Source: Chryseobacterium aahli (GTDB lineage Bacteria; Bacteroidota; Bacteroidia; Flavobacteriales; Weeksellaceae). From it: 64,000 nucleotides of DNA. The DNA is taken from the NCBI RefSeq assembly GCF_022699665.1, contig NZ_JALDNB010000009.1, positions 124,001 to 188,000 on the forward strand. The letters run 5' to 3'. Each line of letters starts with the position of its first letter. Positions within the stretch are counted from its first letter, which is position 1. Both the position numbers and the translations under genes were made by a program. Of this stretch, positions 17,178 through 26,668 are shown one piece after another. The notes below the pieces were generated by a model, which made no database searches, was not told the DNA's origin, and saw nothing but the letters and a program-made list of their open reading frames with translations.

Positions 17178-17567
17178 TTATCTAAAAAACTTCCACTTCG
17201 GGATAATCGCCAGCATTCCAAATCCTGTAAAAAGGAAAAGATTGGTGACGTCTGAATATAAGAACGTAGACAAATAATAATTGTGCATAAAGAAGTGCAA
17301 AACGAGCATCACAGGAAAAAGAATGATGCCTATTTTTCTGTAAAAAAACATGAGCACAATTCCTGTAATCATTAAAATATCGATTGAGAAAATAAAATAA
17401 AAATATCCAAAAGGAATATTCAGGGTTTCGTGTTGCAGATATTCGTCAAAATCGAGCCCAATCCCCATGAAAGTAAACAGAAGCAGAGACGCCAATGCTA
17501 AAATAAACCCCCATCCTTTTTTAGGATCTTCATCAAAATAACTATATTCTTTATATTCCTTTTCCAT
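17178..17567 (-). CDS. Small membrane protein of unknown function
   Basis: 129 residues. An acidic N-terminus is followed by about four hydrophobic helices and a basic end (PKWKFFR). Nothing identifies a function. A perfect -7 box ends only 4 bases before the ATG, so its mRNA may be leaderless. Confidence 0.75.
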   Translation of the reverse strand: MEKEYKEYSYFDEDPKKGWGFILALASLLLFTFMGIGLDFDEYLQHETLNIPFGYFYFIFSIDILMITGIVLMFFYRKIGIILFPVMLVLHFFMHNYYLSTFLYSDVTNLFLFTGFGMLAIIPKWKFFR

Positions 17568-17571
17568 AGTG

Positions 17572-17579
17572 CAAAAATA
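17572..17579 (-). promoter_or_regulatory. -7 box TATTTTTG abutting a start codon
   Basis: Perfect TAnnTTTG on the minus strand, 4 bases upstream of the ATG at 17567. It overlaps the terminator of the regulator gene upstream. Confidence 0.45.
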
Positions 17580-17610
17580 AAGAACTTATGAATTACTTCA
17601 TAAGTTCTTT
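17574..17610 (-). terminator. Terminator of the Lrp/AsnC regulator gene
   Basis: AAAGAACTTATGAA and TTCATAAGTTCTTT form a long perfect stem; the minus strand continues with ATTTTTG. Confidence 0.85.
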
Positions 17611-17635
17611 GGTATTTATATCGTCTAAAATTTGA

Positions 17636-18106
17636 TTAAATCGAGATTGCGTTGATCAATCTGTTTTTATCGCTCAAAAACTCTTCCATTGAGATCATAC
17701 TCTCAGTTCTCATCACATCCTGGATGTCGTCGATCTGATAAATAATCTTCTTAGCGTCTTCAGTATTTTTAGCTTTTACCTTACAGAAAATGTTATATTT
17801 TCCTGAGATTACGCTTGCTTCTACAACGTTTGGAATGGTTCCTAACTCTTTCAAAACCTCTTGAGTGCGGTTTGATTTTGTTAAAAGAATTCCGATAAAA
17901 GCTGTAAAGTGGTAATCTAGCTTACCATAATCTAAATTAAGAGATGATCCTAAAATAATACCTGCATCTTCCATTTTCTTCACTCTTACATGAATTGTTC
18001 CTGCAGATACGTCCATCTGTTTTGCAATTTCTGTAAAAGGCATTCTTGTGTTTTCTACTAAGAAATCAAGAATTTTCTTGTCTATTTCGTCCAGTTGATA
18101 GTTCAT
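17636..18106 (-). CDS. Lrp/AsnC family transcriptional regulator
   Basis: 156 residues: an N-terminal winged helix-turn-helix (DEIDKKILDFLVENTRMPF, then VSAGTIHVRVKKMEDAGII as recognition helix region) and a C-terminal RAM/ligand domain (NVVEASVISGKYNIFCKVKA). Such proteins sense amino acids or other small molecules and often autoregulate. The effector is unknown. It is alone in its unit with a promoter box upstream and a terminator downstream. Confidence 0.93.
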   Translation of the reverse strand: MNYQLDEIDKKILDFLVENTRMPFTEIAKQMDVSAGTIHVRVKKMEDAGIILGSSLNLDYGKLDYHFTAFIGILLTKSNRTQEVLKELGTIPNVVEASVISGKYNIFCKVKAKNTEDAKKIIYQIDDIQDVMRTESMISMEEFLSDKNRLINAISI

Positions 18107-18150
18107 ATTAGTGAAATTATATTTTTCCTAAAAAATCGATAAATTTTTTA

Positions 18151-18158
18151 CAAAATTA
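18151..18158 (-). promoter_or_regulatory. Bacteroidota -7 box TAATTTTG for the Lrp/AsnC gene
   Basis: Perfect match on the minus strand, 44 bases before the ATG. Confidence 0.5.
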
Positions 18159-18240
18159 AGAAAAATAAATTAACTAAAAAAAATATATCAAACATTAACA
18201 ATAATTAACACAGATGATAAAAATCATTCAAGGATTCAGA

Positions 18241-21200
18241 TTATTTAACCGTTGATTTTACGGAATCTGTTTTTATTTCCTTATTAGCAGGAGGTTGTTT
18301 TTTATCTTTTCTCTTCTTTTTAAAGAAAGAATTGAAGCTTTTACTCCATACAATACCACCACCATACGCCTGATTTGCAGAACCGTTGGTACCAACCGTC
18401 CCAACACCCATTCCGATATTGGTAGGTTTAGAATAACCTCTCAGTAGTAAAGTACCGTCATTCTTTTTAGAAATATCATATTCTATACTTCCTTCTCCGG
18501 AGAGATAGTTAGTTTCTGTAGCATCTGTTTTATTTAAAGGAATACCTAATCCTGTTTTCACGGTAACTCGTGGTGAAAGATCAAAACTCACTCCAGCATT
18601 AGCACGGTCACCCAAATTTGAATTTTGGTCAGCTTTTACATAATTTAAATCGATCTGAAACTCATTACTCATTGTATTAAGCACTGACCCTAGTTGTTTA
18701 AGCAACATATTGTAACCTGATGACTCTGCTACACCAGCCGCATCAAAATTTAAATTCCCCGTATTAGAAACATTAAAACTGTTTAATAATAAAATGGAAC
18801 CAAACTGCAAAACATTCTCCCCTTCCGTCTGGTTTATCCTTGCCGCTAAAGTTTCTTTTACCTGACTCGAAACATCAAGTGCAGTAACATTCAGTGCTAT
18901 TTTAGGATCACTTAAAGTATTGGTGATATTTGCCTGCAAAAGTATACTGATCGGCTGTAATTGACCCATATTCAGATATTCTCCTGCATTAGAAACCATT
19001 CTCACATAATTTGCCGTGATATCAAGCATCGGCTTCATCGCATCACCGTCCCAACGGATGCTGCTATTTTTCTGAATCTGGAAAGTCCTGTTTAAGATTG
19101 CTTTAGACACAAACGTTCCGCTATCCACCATATAAGATCCGTTCATTGCAATAGCTCCCTGCCTTCCCATCTGGAATCTCAAATCATCAGCAACCCCTTT
19201 TACCGTAATATTTCCGACATCATCACCCACCAGAACATTTACCGTAGTTCCTTTATCAACATCAAGACTGAAATCGATATTCATGTTGGCTCCGGATTTT
19301 TTCTTGTCTTCTAAAGTGACCAGACCATCTTTTCCTTCTTTCAGGAACCTCAGCATTTTAAATTCTTCCACGTTTGAAGTTGAGCTTGAATTGAAAGTAA
19401 ATGTACTTCCGTTCAACGCTTTCATATTCGGAGTTGATAAATTTAACGCAGAAACCGGACCGTCGACATACAAATCTCCCTGTCCGTAAACTCTTCCCCA
19501 GAAAAGATCATATTCTTTCTGAGTGGTATTCAGCATTAATAAATTATCGGCTCTCATTACCAAGTTGACCCCCATGGATGATAAGGTTTCAAACTGTATC
19601 GCCCCGGAAATTGTTCCTTGAGAATTGGTTCTTCCGTCATGTACTCCAATATTGTTGAGAATCGCCAAACCTTTAGAAAGCGGAATTACCGTATCGTCAA
19701 ATGAGTAATCTACACCCGTGAACAATAGTTTTAAACCAAATTCCTTTAAAGCAATATCTCCGCTGTAATCAAGATTTTTGAGCGTTCCGTTTATTTTTAA
19801 ATCTCCGGTTGCTTTTCCTCTTAGATTTCCAAAAATGGTCTGCACAAACTGTTGGGTAAATGCCAAATCGAAATCTCTTAGTTCAGTAACCAAATCAATT
19901 GTTGGAGATGGTGTATTGTTATTAACCGTACCCGTTAGGTGAAGGTTATTATTTCCAATCACACCTGCGGATGTTACTTTTACGTCGACATCATATACAT
20001 TTAAAGAAAATCCGTTGACTGCAGAAATCGTAAGGTCTCCCATATCATTTCCGTTCATCATAATATCATCAACCGTTAAATCAACCAAAGGCTGCAACGT
20101 GCTTTTATCCATTTTGATTTTTACGCTTCCATTGGCTAAACCTTTAATATCCATCGGATTTCCGCCGGCTTGCATTTCCAACAGTTTCTCTATTGCAAAA
20201 TCCTGAACTTCCGCATCCACGTAGAAATCTTTCGCAGATTTAAATATCGATTCATTAATTAACAATGAACTTTTATCTGAATAAATCTTAAGATTTCTGA
20301 CTTCAAAATCTTGTGTTTTCTTACGATAACTAATGTAATGGTCGAGCTCAGGGCTTGTATCAATAGACCATTTTACATTATTAAAATTAACTTCAGTAGG
20401 CTCAAATTTGAAAATATAATCTCCCGCCGGATTTGTAGACTGATTAAAATTAATTGCGTAATTCTTCAGATTATCATCAAGCTCATCTTGTGGACTTCCA
20501 TGTTTAAAGCTGGTTGCGATTCTTAGGGTTGAGTTGTTTTCATTTTTACCTGTAAGAAGAATGTCTTTCAGAATATTTTTATTGTATTCTACTCTTTTAA
20601 TTTTTGCATATAACTGTTGGTCAAGATTTGCGGTATTAATTCTCACCATAACGCTATCGACCAAAGCACTGTCTCTGGTAATAACTTCTCTCGGATTTAC
20701 CGTATATGCGGGGTTTGCATTGGCCAAAGCCATGTCTGCATCTGTGATTTCCTCTTTTTTGGTCATCACATACTTCAGAGAAGCGGCATCAAGATTTAAA
20801 ATTAAATTGTTTGAATTTCCATCATATTCGCCTTCAACTGTTGCCCCTTGAGGAAGTTTTAAATCCGGCATAAAATAACTCACCAAACCTTGCTGAACAT
20901 CGAAATTCATCGTAAAATTCTGTCCACGATACAGTTTTCTTGGTGGCGGACCGACTAAAATTTTGCCTAAACCGTTTTCCAACATTCCTGCCAAATCAGC
21001 AAGATTATATCGTCCTGAAATTTTACCATCTACTGCACCCGGAGCATTCACATCAATCACACGATTTCCGCCTTCAATAAAAGTTTTCACTTTCGCATTC
21101 GGAATCTGATAGCGTTGAGCTGCCGTTGCAAAATTGATATTATTGGCTTCAACATCAAGATTTAAATCATTCACATTCGTCATCGACATTTTCCCATTCA

Positions 21201-23028
21201 CCTGACCGCTTACAATCTGACTTCCCGGTTTATCGGTGAAATAATTCATATTCAGATGCGTAACGTTCGCATCAACATTTGCATAAATTCTTTTGGTGCT
21301 AAAATCGATTAAACCTTTTACAGTTGCTTTTGCCTGTTCGTCATTTACGGTAATTAAACCGTTGTATTTTCTATGATCAAGCAAACCGTCCAAATTCAGA
21401 TTATTGATTTCTTTATTCATGATCTCAATGCTTGAAATCTGAGATTTTGTAGTGATGCGCATCGTGTTTACATCAAAACTTTGTCCGTCAATATTGAATT
21501 TCCCTGAAATAAGACCCACTGTTTTACTTTTGGTAATCACCGAAGTGTTCAGATCTCTCACTTCCGCATACCCTTTGTATTTAGGTATCGTCGTACTGAA
21601 ATCTGTTAGCGAAAAATTGGTGATTTTTGCCTGTCCGATTCCCGTCATCAGGTTTCCTGAAGAAACATAAACTTGTTTTGGAGTAACTTTTACGTCTCCG
21701 TTGTATTTTAATTTTCCGAAATCATCTGCGAAGTTTTTCATTTTGGTTGAAATGAAATTCGGCATCATCGCTTTCAGATCTTTGTAGGTAAAATCTGCGG
21801 AAAGATTATTGGTTTCAATTAAGAAATTACCTTTCAACAGATTGGTAATATTCATTTTTTGCGTGGCAATATTTACCGAAGGATTTCTGATCAGGAAATT
21901 ATCTAACCTAAATTTATTCAACGGACCGGTCATTTTTCCGCTGATATTAAAAGGAATAAAGTTATCCCAATTGGTGACAAAATAAGAGATATCATAACCG
22001 CTCAACTGACTTCCCAGTTTAAGATTCATATCCCATTTTACTTTATTGGTAAAATCTGCCCAAGAACCTTTATTTAAATTAAATTTAATATCACCTTGAA
22101 GAAGTGAATGATCGGTATTTAGAGTTAAATCTTTCAGAAAAAGATAATCTTCAGTCATGGAGAAATCGGTAGAAAAAGTATCTACAAAGTGAGCTTTGCC
22201 CCATCTTTTCGTGGTGAATGTAAAATTATTGATGGTCGCATTGATGTTGACACCGTTAACTTTCAATTTTGGAGCAATAAGATTAACATTGGTTGCCGTT
22301 AACCATTTCCCAGGCTCACCGGGAGAGTTTTGATTGACGATAGAAACTTTAGAATCTAAAATCTCCAATCTTGAATTCAACTGAAACGGCGGTTTCGTTG
22401 GATCTTTTTTCTTCCCACTGTCGAATAATTGAGTAAAACGTATAAAGTTTGAAATGCTGTCACCTTTATAGGTAATCACTTTTATATCCGCATCGATAAG
22501 GCGTAAGCCGTTAAAACTTAATGAATTGTTTTTACCAACATTCGTAGCCAAAGAAAACCAATCTGAATTGGCTTTAAATTCTCTTGCTTTGATGAAGTCT
22601 AAATTTTTATAATCCTTAATTCTTAGTCCTTTAATCGTAACATCCCCAAAGAAATCTACTTCTACACTTTCGGTAGACATTTTTGCTTTGAAATCTCTGT
22701 TGACAATCTGCAAAGCCTGATCTGCTGCCCATCTTTTAGTTACCGGAAGATTAATCGCAATAAAAACAAAAGCTACAATACCAAGAACTGTCCAAAAAAG
22801 AATCAGTAAAAGTTTTGCCCACCAAGAATAGCTGGTTACGTCTTTTGCAGCCTGCTTACCAAATTCCTGAGCGGTATCTATCGGGTGATGAATAGCATCA
22901 GAAGCAAGCTCAGAAGCCTCTTTCACAGTCTCCTGAACATTATCAACCGTCTTCTGCACCTGATCACCTAAGTTTTCAGCTACTGATTTTTTATGCTCAT
23001 TTTCGTTATTATTCTCTAACTTTGCCAT
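18241..23028 (-). CDS. TamB-like translocation and assembly module protein
   Basis: 1595 residues from MAKLENNN; an upstream in-frame ATG at 23097 lies inside the divergent tsaD gene and is not preferred. Residues ~14-65 form a charged amphipathic helix, residues ~70-92 one membrane anchor, and the rest a very long beta-rich AsmA/DUF490-like body ending in the TamB domain (GAGVSFDLSPRVTV-like strands, GIVWSKSFNSFFKKKR tail). TamB spans the periplasm and helps move beta-barrel proteins or lipids to the outer membrane. No TamA partner is in the window. Unlike E. coli TamB, it has an N-terminal cytosolic extension. Confidence 0.88.
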   Translation of the reverse strand: MAKLENNNENEHKKSVAENLGDQVQKTVDNVQETVKEASELASDAIHHPIDTAQEFGKQAAKDVTSYSWWAKLLLILFWTVLGIVAFVFIAINLPVTKRWAADQALQIVNRDFKAKMSTESVEVDFFGDVTIKGLRIKDYKNLDFIKAREFKANSDWFSLATNVGKNNSLSFNGLRLIDADIKVITYKGDSISNFIRFTQLFDSGKKKDPTKPPFQLNSRLEILDSKVSIVNQNSPGEPGKWLTATNVNLIAPKLKVNGVNINATINNFTFTTKRWGKAHFVDTFSTDFSMTEDYLFLKDLTLNTDHSLLQGDIKFNLNKGSWADFTNKVKWDMNLKLGSQLSGYDISYFVTNWDNFIPFNISGKMTGPLNKFRLDNFLIRNPSVNIATQKMNITNLLKGNFLIETNNLSADFTYKDLKAMMPNFISTKMKNFADDFGKLKYNGDVKVTPKQVYVSSGNLMTGIGQAKITNFSLTDFSTTIPKYKGYAEVRDLNTSVITKSKTVGLISGKFNIDGQSFDVNTMRITTKSQISSIEIMNKEINNLNLDGLLDHRKYNGLITVNDEQAKATVKGLIDFSTKRIYANVDANVTHLNMNYFTDKPGSQIVSGQVNGKMSMTNVNDLNLDVEANNINFATAAQRYQIPNAKVKTFIEGGNRVIDVNAPGAVDGKISGRYNLADLAGMLENGLGKILVGPPPRKLYRGQNFTMNFDVQQGLVSYFMPDLKLPQGATVEGEYDGNSNNLILNLDAASLKYVMTKKEEITDADMALANANPAYTVNPREVITRDSALVDSVMVRINTANLDQQLYAKIKRVEYNKNILKDILLTGKNENNSTLRIATSFKHGSPQDELDDNLKNYAINFNQSTNPAGDYIFKFEPTEVNFNNVKWSIDTSPELDHYISYRKKTQDFEVRNLKIYSDKSSLLINESIFKSAKDFYVDAEVQDFAIEKLLEMQAGGNPMDIKGLANGSVKIKMDKSTLQPLVDLTVDDIMMNGNDMGDLTISAVNGFSLNVYDVDVKVTSAGVIGNNNLHLTGTVNNNTPSPTIDLVTELRDFDLAFTQQFVQTIFGNLRGKATGDLKINGTLKNLDYSGDIALKEFGLKLLFTGVDYSFDDTVIPLSKGLAILNNIGVHDGRTNSQGTISGAIQFETLSSMGVNLVMRADNLLMLNTTQKEYDLFWGRVYGQGDLYVDGPVSALNLSTPNMKALNGSTFTFNSSSTSNVEEFKMLRFLKEGKDGLVTLEDKKKSGANMNIDFSLDVDKGTTVNVLVGDDVGNITVKGVADDLRFQMGRQGAIAMNGSYMVDSGTFVSKAILNRTFQIQKNSSIRWDGDAMKPMLDITANYVRMVSNAGEYLNMGQLQPISILLQANITNTLSDPKIALNVTALDVSSQVKETLAARINQTEGENVLQFGSILLLNSFNVSNTGNLNFDAAGVAESSGYNMLLKQLGSVLNTMSNEFQIDLNYVKADQNSNLGDRANAGVSFDLSPRVTVKTGLGIPLNKTDATETNYLSGEGSIEYDISKKNDGTLLLRGYSKPTNIGMGVGTVGTNGSANQAYGGGIVWSKSFNSFFKKKRKDKKQPPANKEIKTDSVKSTVK
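23017..23024 (+). promoter_or_regulatory. -7 box TAACTTTG for tsaD, inside the first codons of tamB
   Basis: Perfect TAnnTTTG, 8 bases before the tsaD ATG. It overlaps codons 2-4 of the divergent tamB gene. Confidence 0.5.
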
Positions 23029-23032
23029 TACT

Positions 23033-24049
23033 ATGAGTGACTCTATAATTTTAGGTATCGAATCGTCTTGTGACGATACTTCAGCAGCCATTATCAAAGG
23101 AAATTCTATTCTTTCAAATATTGCCGCAAACCAGGAAATCCATAAAGAATATGGAGGCGTGGTTCCTGAGCTTGCGTCACGAGCTCATCAGCAGAATATT
23201 ATTCCCGTAGTAGAAAAATCCTTTACCAAAGCAAATATACAACAAAATGCAATCTCTGCCATAGGCTTTACCCGTGGCCCCGGACTTTTGGGCTCTCTCC
23301 TCGTAGGAACCTCTTTTGCTAAGTCTCTGGCTATGAGTTTAGATGTTCCTTTGATAGAAGTTAATCACCTTCAGGCGCATATTTTGGCGCACTTCATCGA
23401 CGATGCAAATCCTGTGCCGCCAAAATTCCCGTTTTTGTGTCTTACGGTAAGCGGTGGACATACCATGATTGTCTTGGTAAAAGATTATTTTGACATGGAA
23501 ATTATCGGAAAAACCATTGATGATGCAGCAGGTGAAGCATTTGATAAAATCGGGAAAATTTTCGATCTCGATTATCCCGCAGGACCAATTATCGACCGAT
23601 TGGCAAAAGAAGGAAATCCTGATGCCTTTAAATTTAATAAACCTAGATTAGAAAATTACGATTATTCTTTCAGCGGAATTAAAACTTCGGTTTTATATTT
23701 TATTCAAAAAGAAGTAAAGAAAAATCCTGATTTCATTAAAGAAAATATGAATGATCTTTGTGCATCTGTACAAAAATGTATTATTGAAATTTTAATGAAT
23801 AAACTGGAGAAAGCTGCGAAAGATTTAGATATAAAAGAAGTTGCAATTGCAGGTGGAGTTTCCGCCAATTCTGCATTAAGACAAATCATGCAGGACAATC
23901 ACGAAAAATTAGGCTGGAATATTTACATCCCAAAATTTGAATATACAACGGATAATGCCGCAATGATTGCAATAGTTGCACAGCTGAAATTTGAAAGAGG
24001 AGAATTTACAGATTTACGAACTACGGCAACATCAAAATACGATTTATAA
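23033..24049 (+). CDS. tsaD: tRNA N6-adenosine threonylcarbamoyltransferase
   Basis: Transfers threonylcarbamoyl to A37 of ANN-decoding tRNAs, making t6A. GIESSCDDTSAAI is the ATPase phosphate motif, NHLQAH places metal ligands His112 and His116, and GVSANSALR plus YTTDNAAMIA complete the ASKHA fold. 338 residues, as usual for TsaD. The start codon lies 4 bases from the divergent tamB start. MtaB, which acts on the t6A product, is encoded at 56 kb. Confidence 0.97.
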   Translation: MSDSIILGIESSCDDTSAAIIKGNSILSNIAANQEIHKEYGGVVPELASRAHQQNIIPVVEKSFTKANIQQNAISAIGFTRGPGLLGSLLVGTSFAKSLAMSLDVPLIEVNHLQAHILAHFIDDANPVPPKFPFLCLTVSGGHTMIVLVKDYFDMEIIGKTIDDAAGEAFDKIGKIFDLDYPAGPIIDRLAKEGNPDAFKFNKPRLENYDYSFSGIKTSVLYFIQKEVKKNPDFIKENMNDLCASVQKCIIEILMNKLEKAAKDLDIKEVAIAGGVSANSALRQIMQDNHEKLGWNIYIPKFEYTTDNAAMIAIVAQLKFERGEFTDLRTTATSKYDL

Positions 24050-24120
24050 AAGATTTTTTTTTCCAACTCTAAAGGGTAGAAAATTTCTTAAAAATAACGA
24101 CTTAAAATTAATATCTACAG

Positions 24121-24531
24121 ATGAAATTATTATTAGAAGAAAAAGTACTGGGAACGCAATCTAAAAAGAACTCAAAATATTATTGGGTTTTAGAAACGAT
24201 TACCGGAAAAAATGAAGTTACAGAAAAATCTGAAGACGAAGATTATTTAATGATAAGTTCAGAAATAGGATATGTTCAAAATGTAAAGGAAGAGATTATC
24301 GAGAAAATGAATTCAGAAAATGTATTTAGTTTTGCTTACGAACCTAAAGAAGGAGATTATTTATCCATCAAAAATAATTTAAGAAAAAACGAATATCTGA
24401 ATTTGATTTTTATGAATAATAGATGGGTTGAAGAGATTTACGCTTGTTCATACAGAGATTGTGAGGGCGATATTTACACCACAATAAAAACCGGTGTGGC
24501 ATTTTTAAGCGATAATGAGATTACATTTTAA
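24121..24531 (+). CDS. Hypothetical protein
   Basis: 136 residues, acidic, no signal peptide or membrane segment. Alternating short strands and SYRDCEGDIYTT near the end, with two cysteines. No family recognised. It sits between tsaD and rsmE, 30 bases before the latter, and may be co-transcribed with it. Confidence 0.7.
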   Translation: MKLLLEEKVLGTQSKKNSKYYWVLETITGKNEVTEKSEDEDYLMISSEIGYVQNVKEEIIEKMNSENVFSFAYEPKEGDYLSIKNNLRKNEYLNLIFMNNRWVEEIYACSYRDCEGDIYTTIKTGVAFLSDNEITF

Positions 24532-24561
24532 AAAATAAAATAACTGTCTGAATATCAATAT

Positions 24562-25257
24562 ATGAAACTTTTTTTTGGAGAAATCAATAACGGAAAAGCA
24601 ATCATCAACGACGAAGAACAGCAGCACATCGTGAAAGTTCTTCGCATGAAAGATGGCGAGGAAATTCACGTAACCGATGGAAAAGGAAATTTAGCTTCCG
24701 GAGCATTGATTATTGAAGGTAAAAAAGCAGGAATTGAGGTTTTAGAAATTAAAACTGAAACTCCAGATTTCAATCCAAAACTTCATATTGCGATTGCTCC
24801 GACAAAAAATATTGACAGAATTGAATTTTTCGTTGAAAAAGCTGTAGAAATGGGAATTTCTGAGATCACTATTCTTCAAACCGAGAAAACAGAGCGTAAA
24901 AATCTGAATATTGATAAAATCAGAAAACAAGCGATCGCAGCATCAAAGCAAAGCTTGAGATTTCATTTTCCGATTATTAATGATTTGATTAAATTACCTG
25001 ACTTTCTAAAAAATGTAGATTCTGAGACTACTTTCGTGGCGCACTGCAACGAAAATCTAGAAAGAATTAATTTAAATGAAATTCCAACATTAGAAAACTA
25101 CACTTTTCTGATTGGTCCTGAAGGTGATTTTTCAGATAAGGAAATTTTGTTTTTAGCTGAAAAAGGAATTAAAGCGGTTTCTCTCGGAAATCAACGACTG
25201 AGAACGGAAACTGCAGGAGTTTTTGTTGCGGCTTGGAATTATAATAAGATGATTTAA
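24562..25257 (+). CDS. rsmE: 16S rRNA (uracil(1498)-N(3))-methyltransferase
   Basis: SPOUT-class methyltransferase of 231 residues. N-terminal PUA-like part with HIVKVLRMKDGEEI, then the knotted SAM domain with LIGPEGDFSDKE and LGNQRLRTETAG. Methylates U1498 in the decoding region of 16S rRNA. Its 3' end overlaps the convergent lipoprotein gene by 4 bases. Confidence 0.95.
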   Translation: MKLFFGEINNGKAIINDEEQQHIVKVLRMKDGEEIHVTDGKGNLASGALIIEGKKAGIEVLEIKTETPDFNPKLHIAIAPTKNIDRIEFFVEKAVEMGISEITILQTEKTERKNLNIDKIRKQAIAASKQSLRFHFPIINDLIKLPDFLKNVDSETTFVAHCNENLERINLNEIPTLENYTFLIGPEGDFSDKEILFLAEKGIKAVSLGNQRLRTETAGVFVAAWNYNKMI

Positions 25258-25913
25258 TAATCCTCACCCTCCACTTCAGCCTTTGTTTGTACAAATTTGC
25301 CATTTTTGAATTCATACGTAAAATAGTAATACGTTACAGGACCTGCGTGGTAGCTTGATGTAATTTCTTTATTCTTTTTATTTGCAATTGGATTTATAAT
25401 TTTACTAAAGGAAGGTGAAAATTTATATTTTCCTGAATCTTTATCATAAAGCCACAAATAGTACGATTGGTCGACCATTCCAGTCCAATTGATCAGTTTA
25501 AAATCATTATAGCCATCAAAATTCCAATCTTCATCACAAGAAAAATTCACTTCATTGTCGTGATAAACAAAAGTTGAATCTTTATCAATTTTTAATTGTT
25601 GAAACAATTTGCCAGATTTCAAAATATTTACTTTTGTAAAATTGGTCATCCCACTTTTCTGTTCTTCGCAGAAAACTTTGTATTCAAAACCGTTTTCTTT
25701 CTTTAAAAGAGTATATTTTCTTACAATCTGCGATCTTTCTTTCTCCTCTTCTTTCTGAATCTTTAAAATTTCTTCGTCAGATAGTTTAACTTCTTTATTT
25801 TTCGAAATTACTGAAGAATCCTGTTTCATTTTAGGAACTGCAAGTTTCGGTTTTTTCTCTTTCTTACAAGAAAAAATCAATAGCAAACCTATCAACAGAA
25901 CAATGTTTTTCAT
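25254..25913 (-). CDS. Lipoprotein, XAC2610-like
   Basis: 219 residues with signal peptide and lipobox LIFSC (Cys16), followed by a charged linker. The C-terminal half has the pattern DWNFDGYNDFKLINWTG ... YYLWLYDKDSGKY ... FSKIINP, which recalls XAC2610-related proteins (repeat-like 'DFNFDGYDDL' segments). Function unknown; likely outer-membrane anchored. Probably follows the TrmH-like gene in one unit (9-base gap). Confidence 0.75.
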   Translation of the reverse strand: MKNIVLLIGLLLIFSCKKEKKPKLAVPKMKQDSSVISKNKEVKLSDEEILKIQKEEEKERSQIVRKYTLLKKENGFEYKVFCEEQKSGMTNFTKVNILKSGKLFQQLKIDKDSTFVYHDNEVNFSCDEDWNFDGYNDFKLINWTGMVDQSYYLWLYDKDSGKYKFSPSFSKIINPIANKKNKEITSSYHAGPVTYYYFTYEFKNGKFVQTKAEVEGEDY

Positions 25914-25922
25914 TGAATCAAA

Positions 25923-26585
25923 TTATGAATTTTCTCTCGTATATTTAGCCATAATCTGCTCTCCGCTTTTTATAGAGTTCACGGCCCAACGGATTTTCAT
26001 TCTCAAAAGTTTTTCCTCATCCAATTTATAATCAATACCAGACTTCATCAGTTTTTGCTTCAATTCATACATACAAAGTGATGCCGCAACAGAAACGTTA
26101 AAACTTCTCGTAAAACCATACATCGGAATCGCCAAGGTTTCATCTGCAAAATCTAAAATTTCCTGAGAAACTCCCTCCATCTCTGTTCCGAAAACGAGAG
26201 CGATTGGCTCGGTGATTTCATATTCCGGAAGCATTTTCGCATTATTTTCTAACGAAACGACAACGATTTTGTAGCCTTTATCTTTGATTTTTTGAAAAGA
26301 TTCCATATTTCGGGGAAGCTTTTCCACTTCAACCCATGTGTCTGCACCTTTGGTGACTTTTAAATTGGGTTCGAAATTATTTTCTTCCTGCAAAGCAACC
26401 ACTTTGTGAAAACCACAAGCTTCCACAGACCTTACAATTGCTGCTGCATTTCTGAACTGATAGACATCTTCTAAAACAGGAAGTACAAAATCTGAACTTT
26501 CAGGAGCGAAATGTTCAATTTTTCTTAATCTTTCTTCGGTTAAAAACTGTTTTAAATACTCGTAAGTTTTTGCTAAATCTTCCAT
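25923..26585 (-). CDS. TrmH-family (SpoU) tRNA/rRNA 2'-O-methyltransferase
   Basis: 220 residues with the three SPOUT motifs: FRNAAAIVRSVEACGF (motif 1), ALVFGTEMEGVS (motif 2) and IPMYGFTRSFNVSVAASL (motif 3). The short length and a C-terminal basic helix (LLRMKIRWAVNSIKSGEQ) fit tRNA (guanosine-18)-2'-O-methyltransferase TrmH, but an rRNA target cannot be ruled out. Confidence 0.9.
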   Translation of the reverse strand: MEDLAKTYEYLKQFLTEERLRKIEHFAPESSDFVLPVLEDVYQFRNAAAIVRSVEACGFHKVVALQEENNFEPNLKVTKGADTWVEVEKLPRNMESFQKIKDKGYKIVVVSLENNAKMLPEYEITEPIALVFGTEMEGVSQEILDFADETLAIPMYGFTRSFNVSVAASLCMYELKQKLMKSGIDYKLDEEKLLRMKIRWAVNSIKSGEQIMAKYTRENS

Positions 26586-26612
26586 CTATTTTCAAATCTT
26601 TGCAAATTAACG

Positions 26613-26620
26613 TAATTTTG
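26613..26620 (+). promoter_or_regulatory. Bacteroidota -7 box TAATTTTG
   Basis: Perfect match 48 bases before the asparaginase start. Confidence 0.45.
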
Positions 26621-26668
26621 AAATTCTGAACCTGAAAAGAAACTCAAAATCTTTAATTTAAATTTAAA

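Noticed and set aside
23029..23097. A 23-residue N-terminal extension of TamB.
   Set aside because: It overlaps the tsaD start; the sequence is the complement of conserved TsaD codons.
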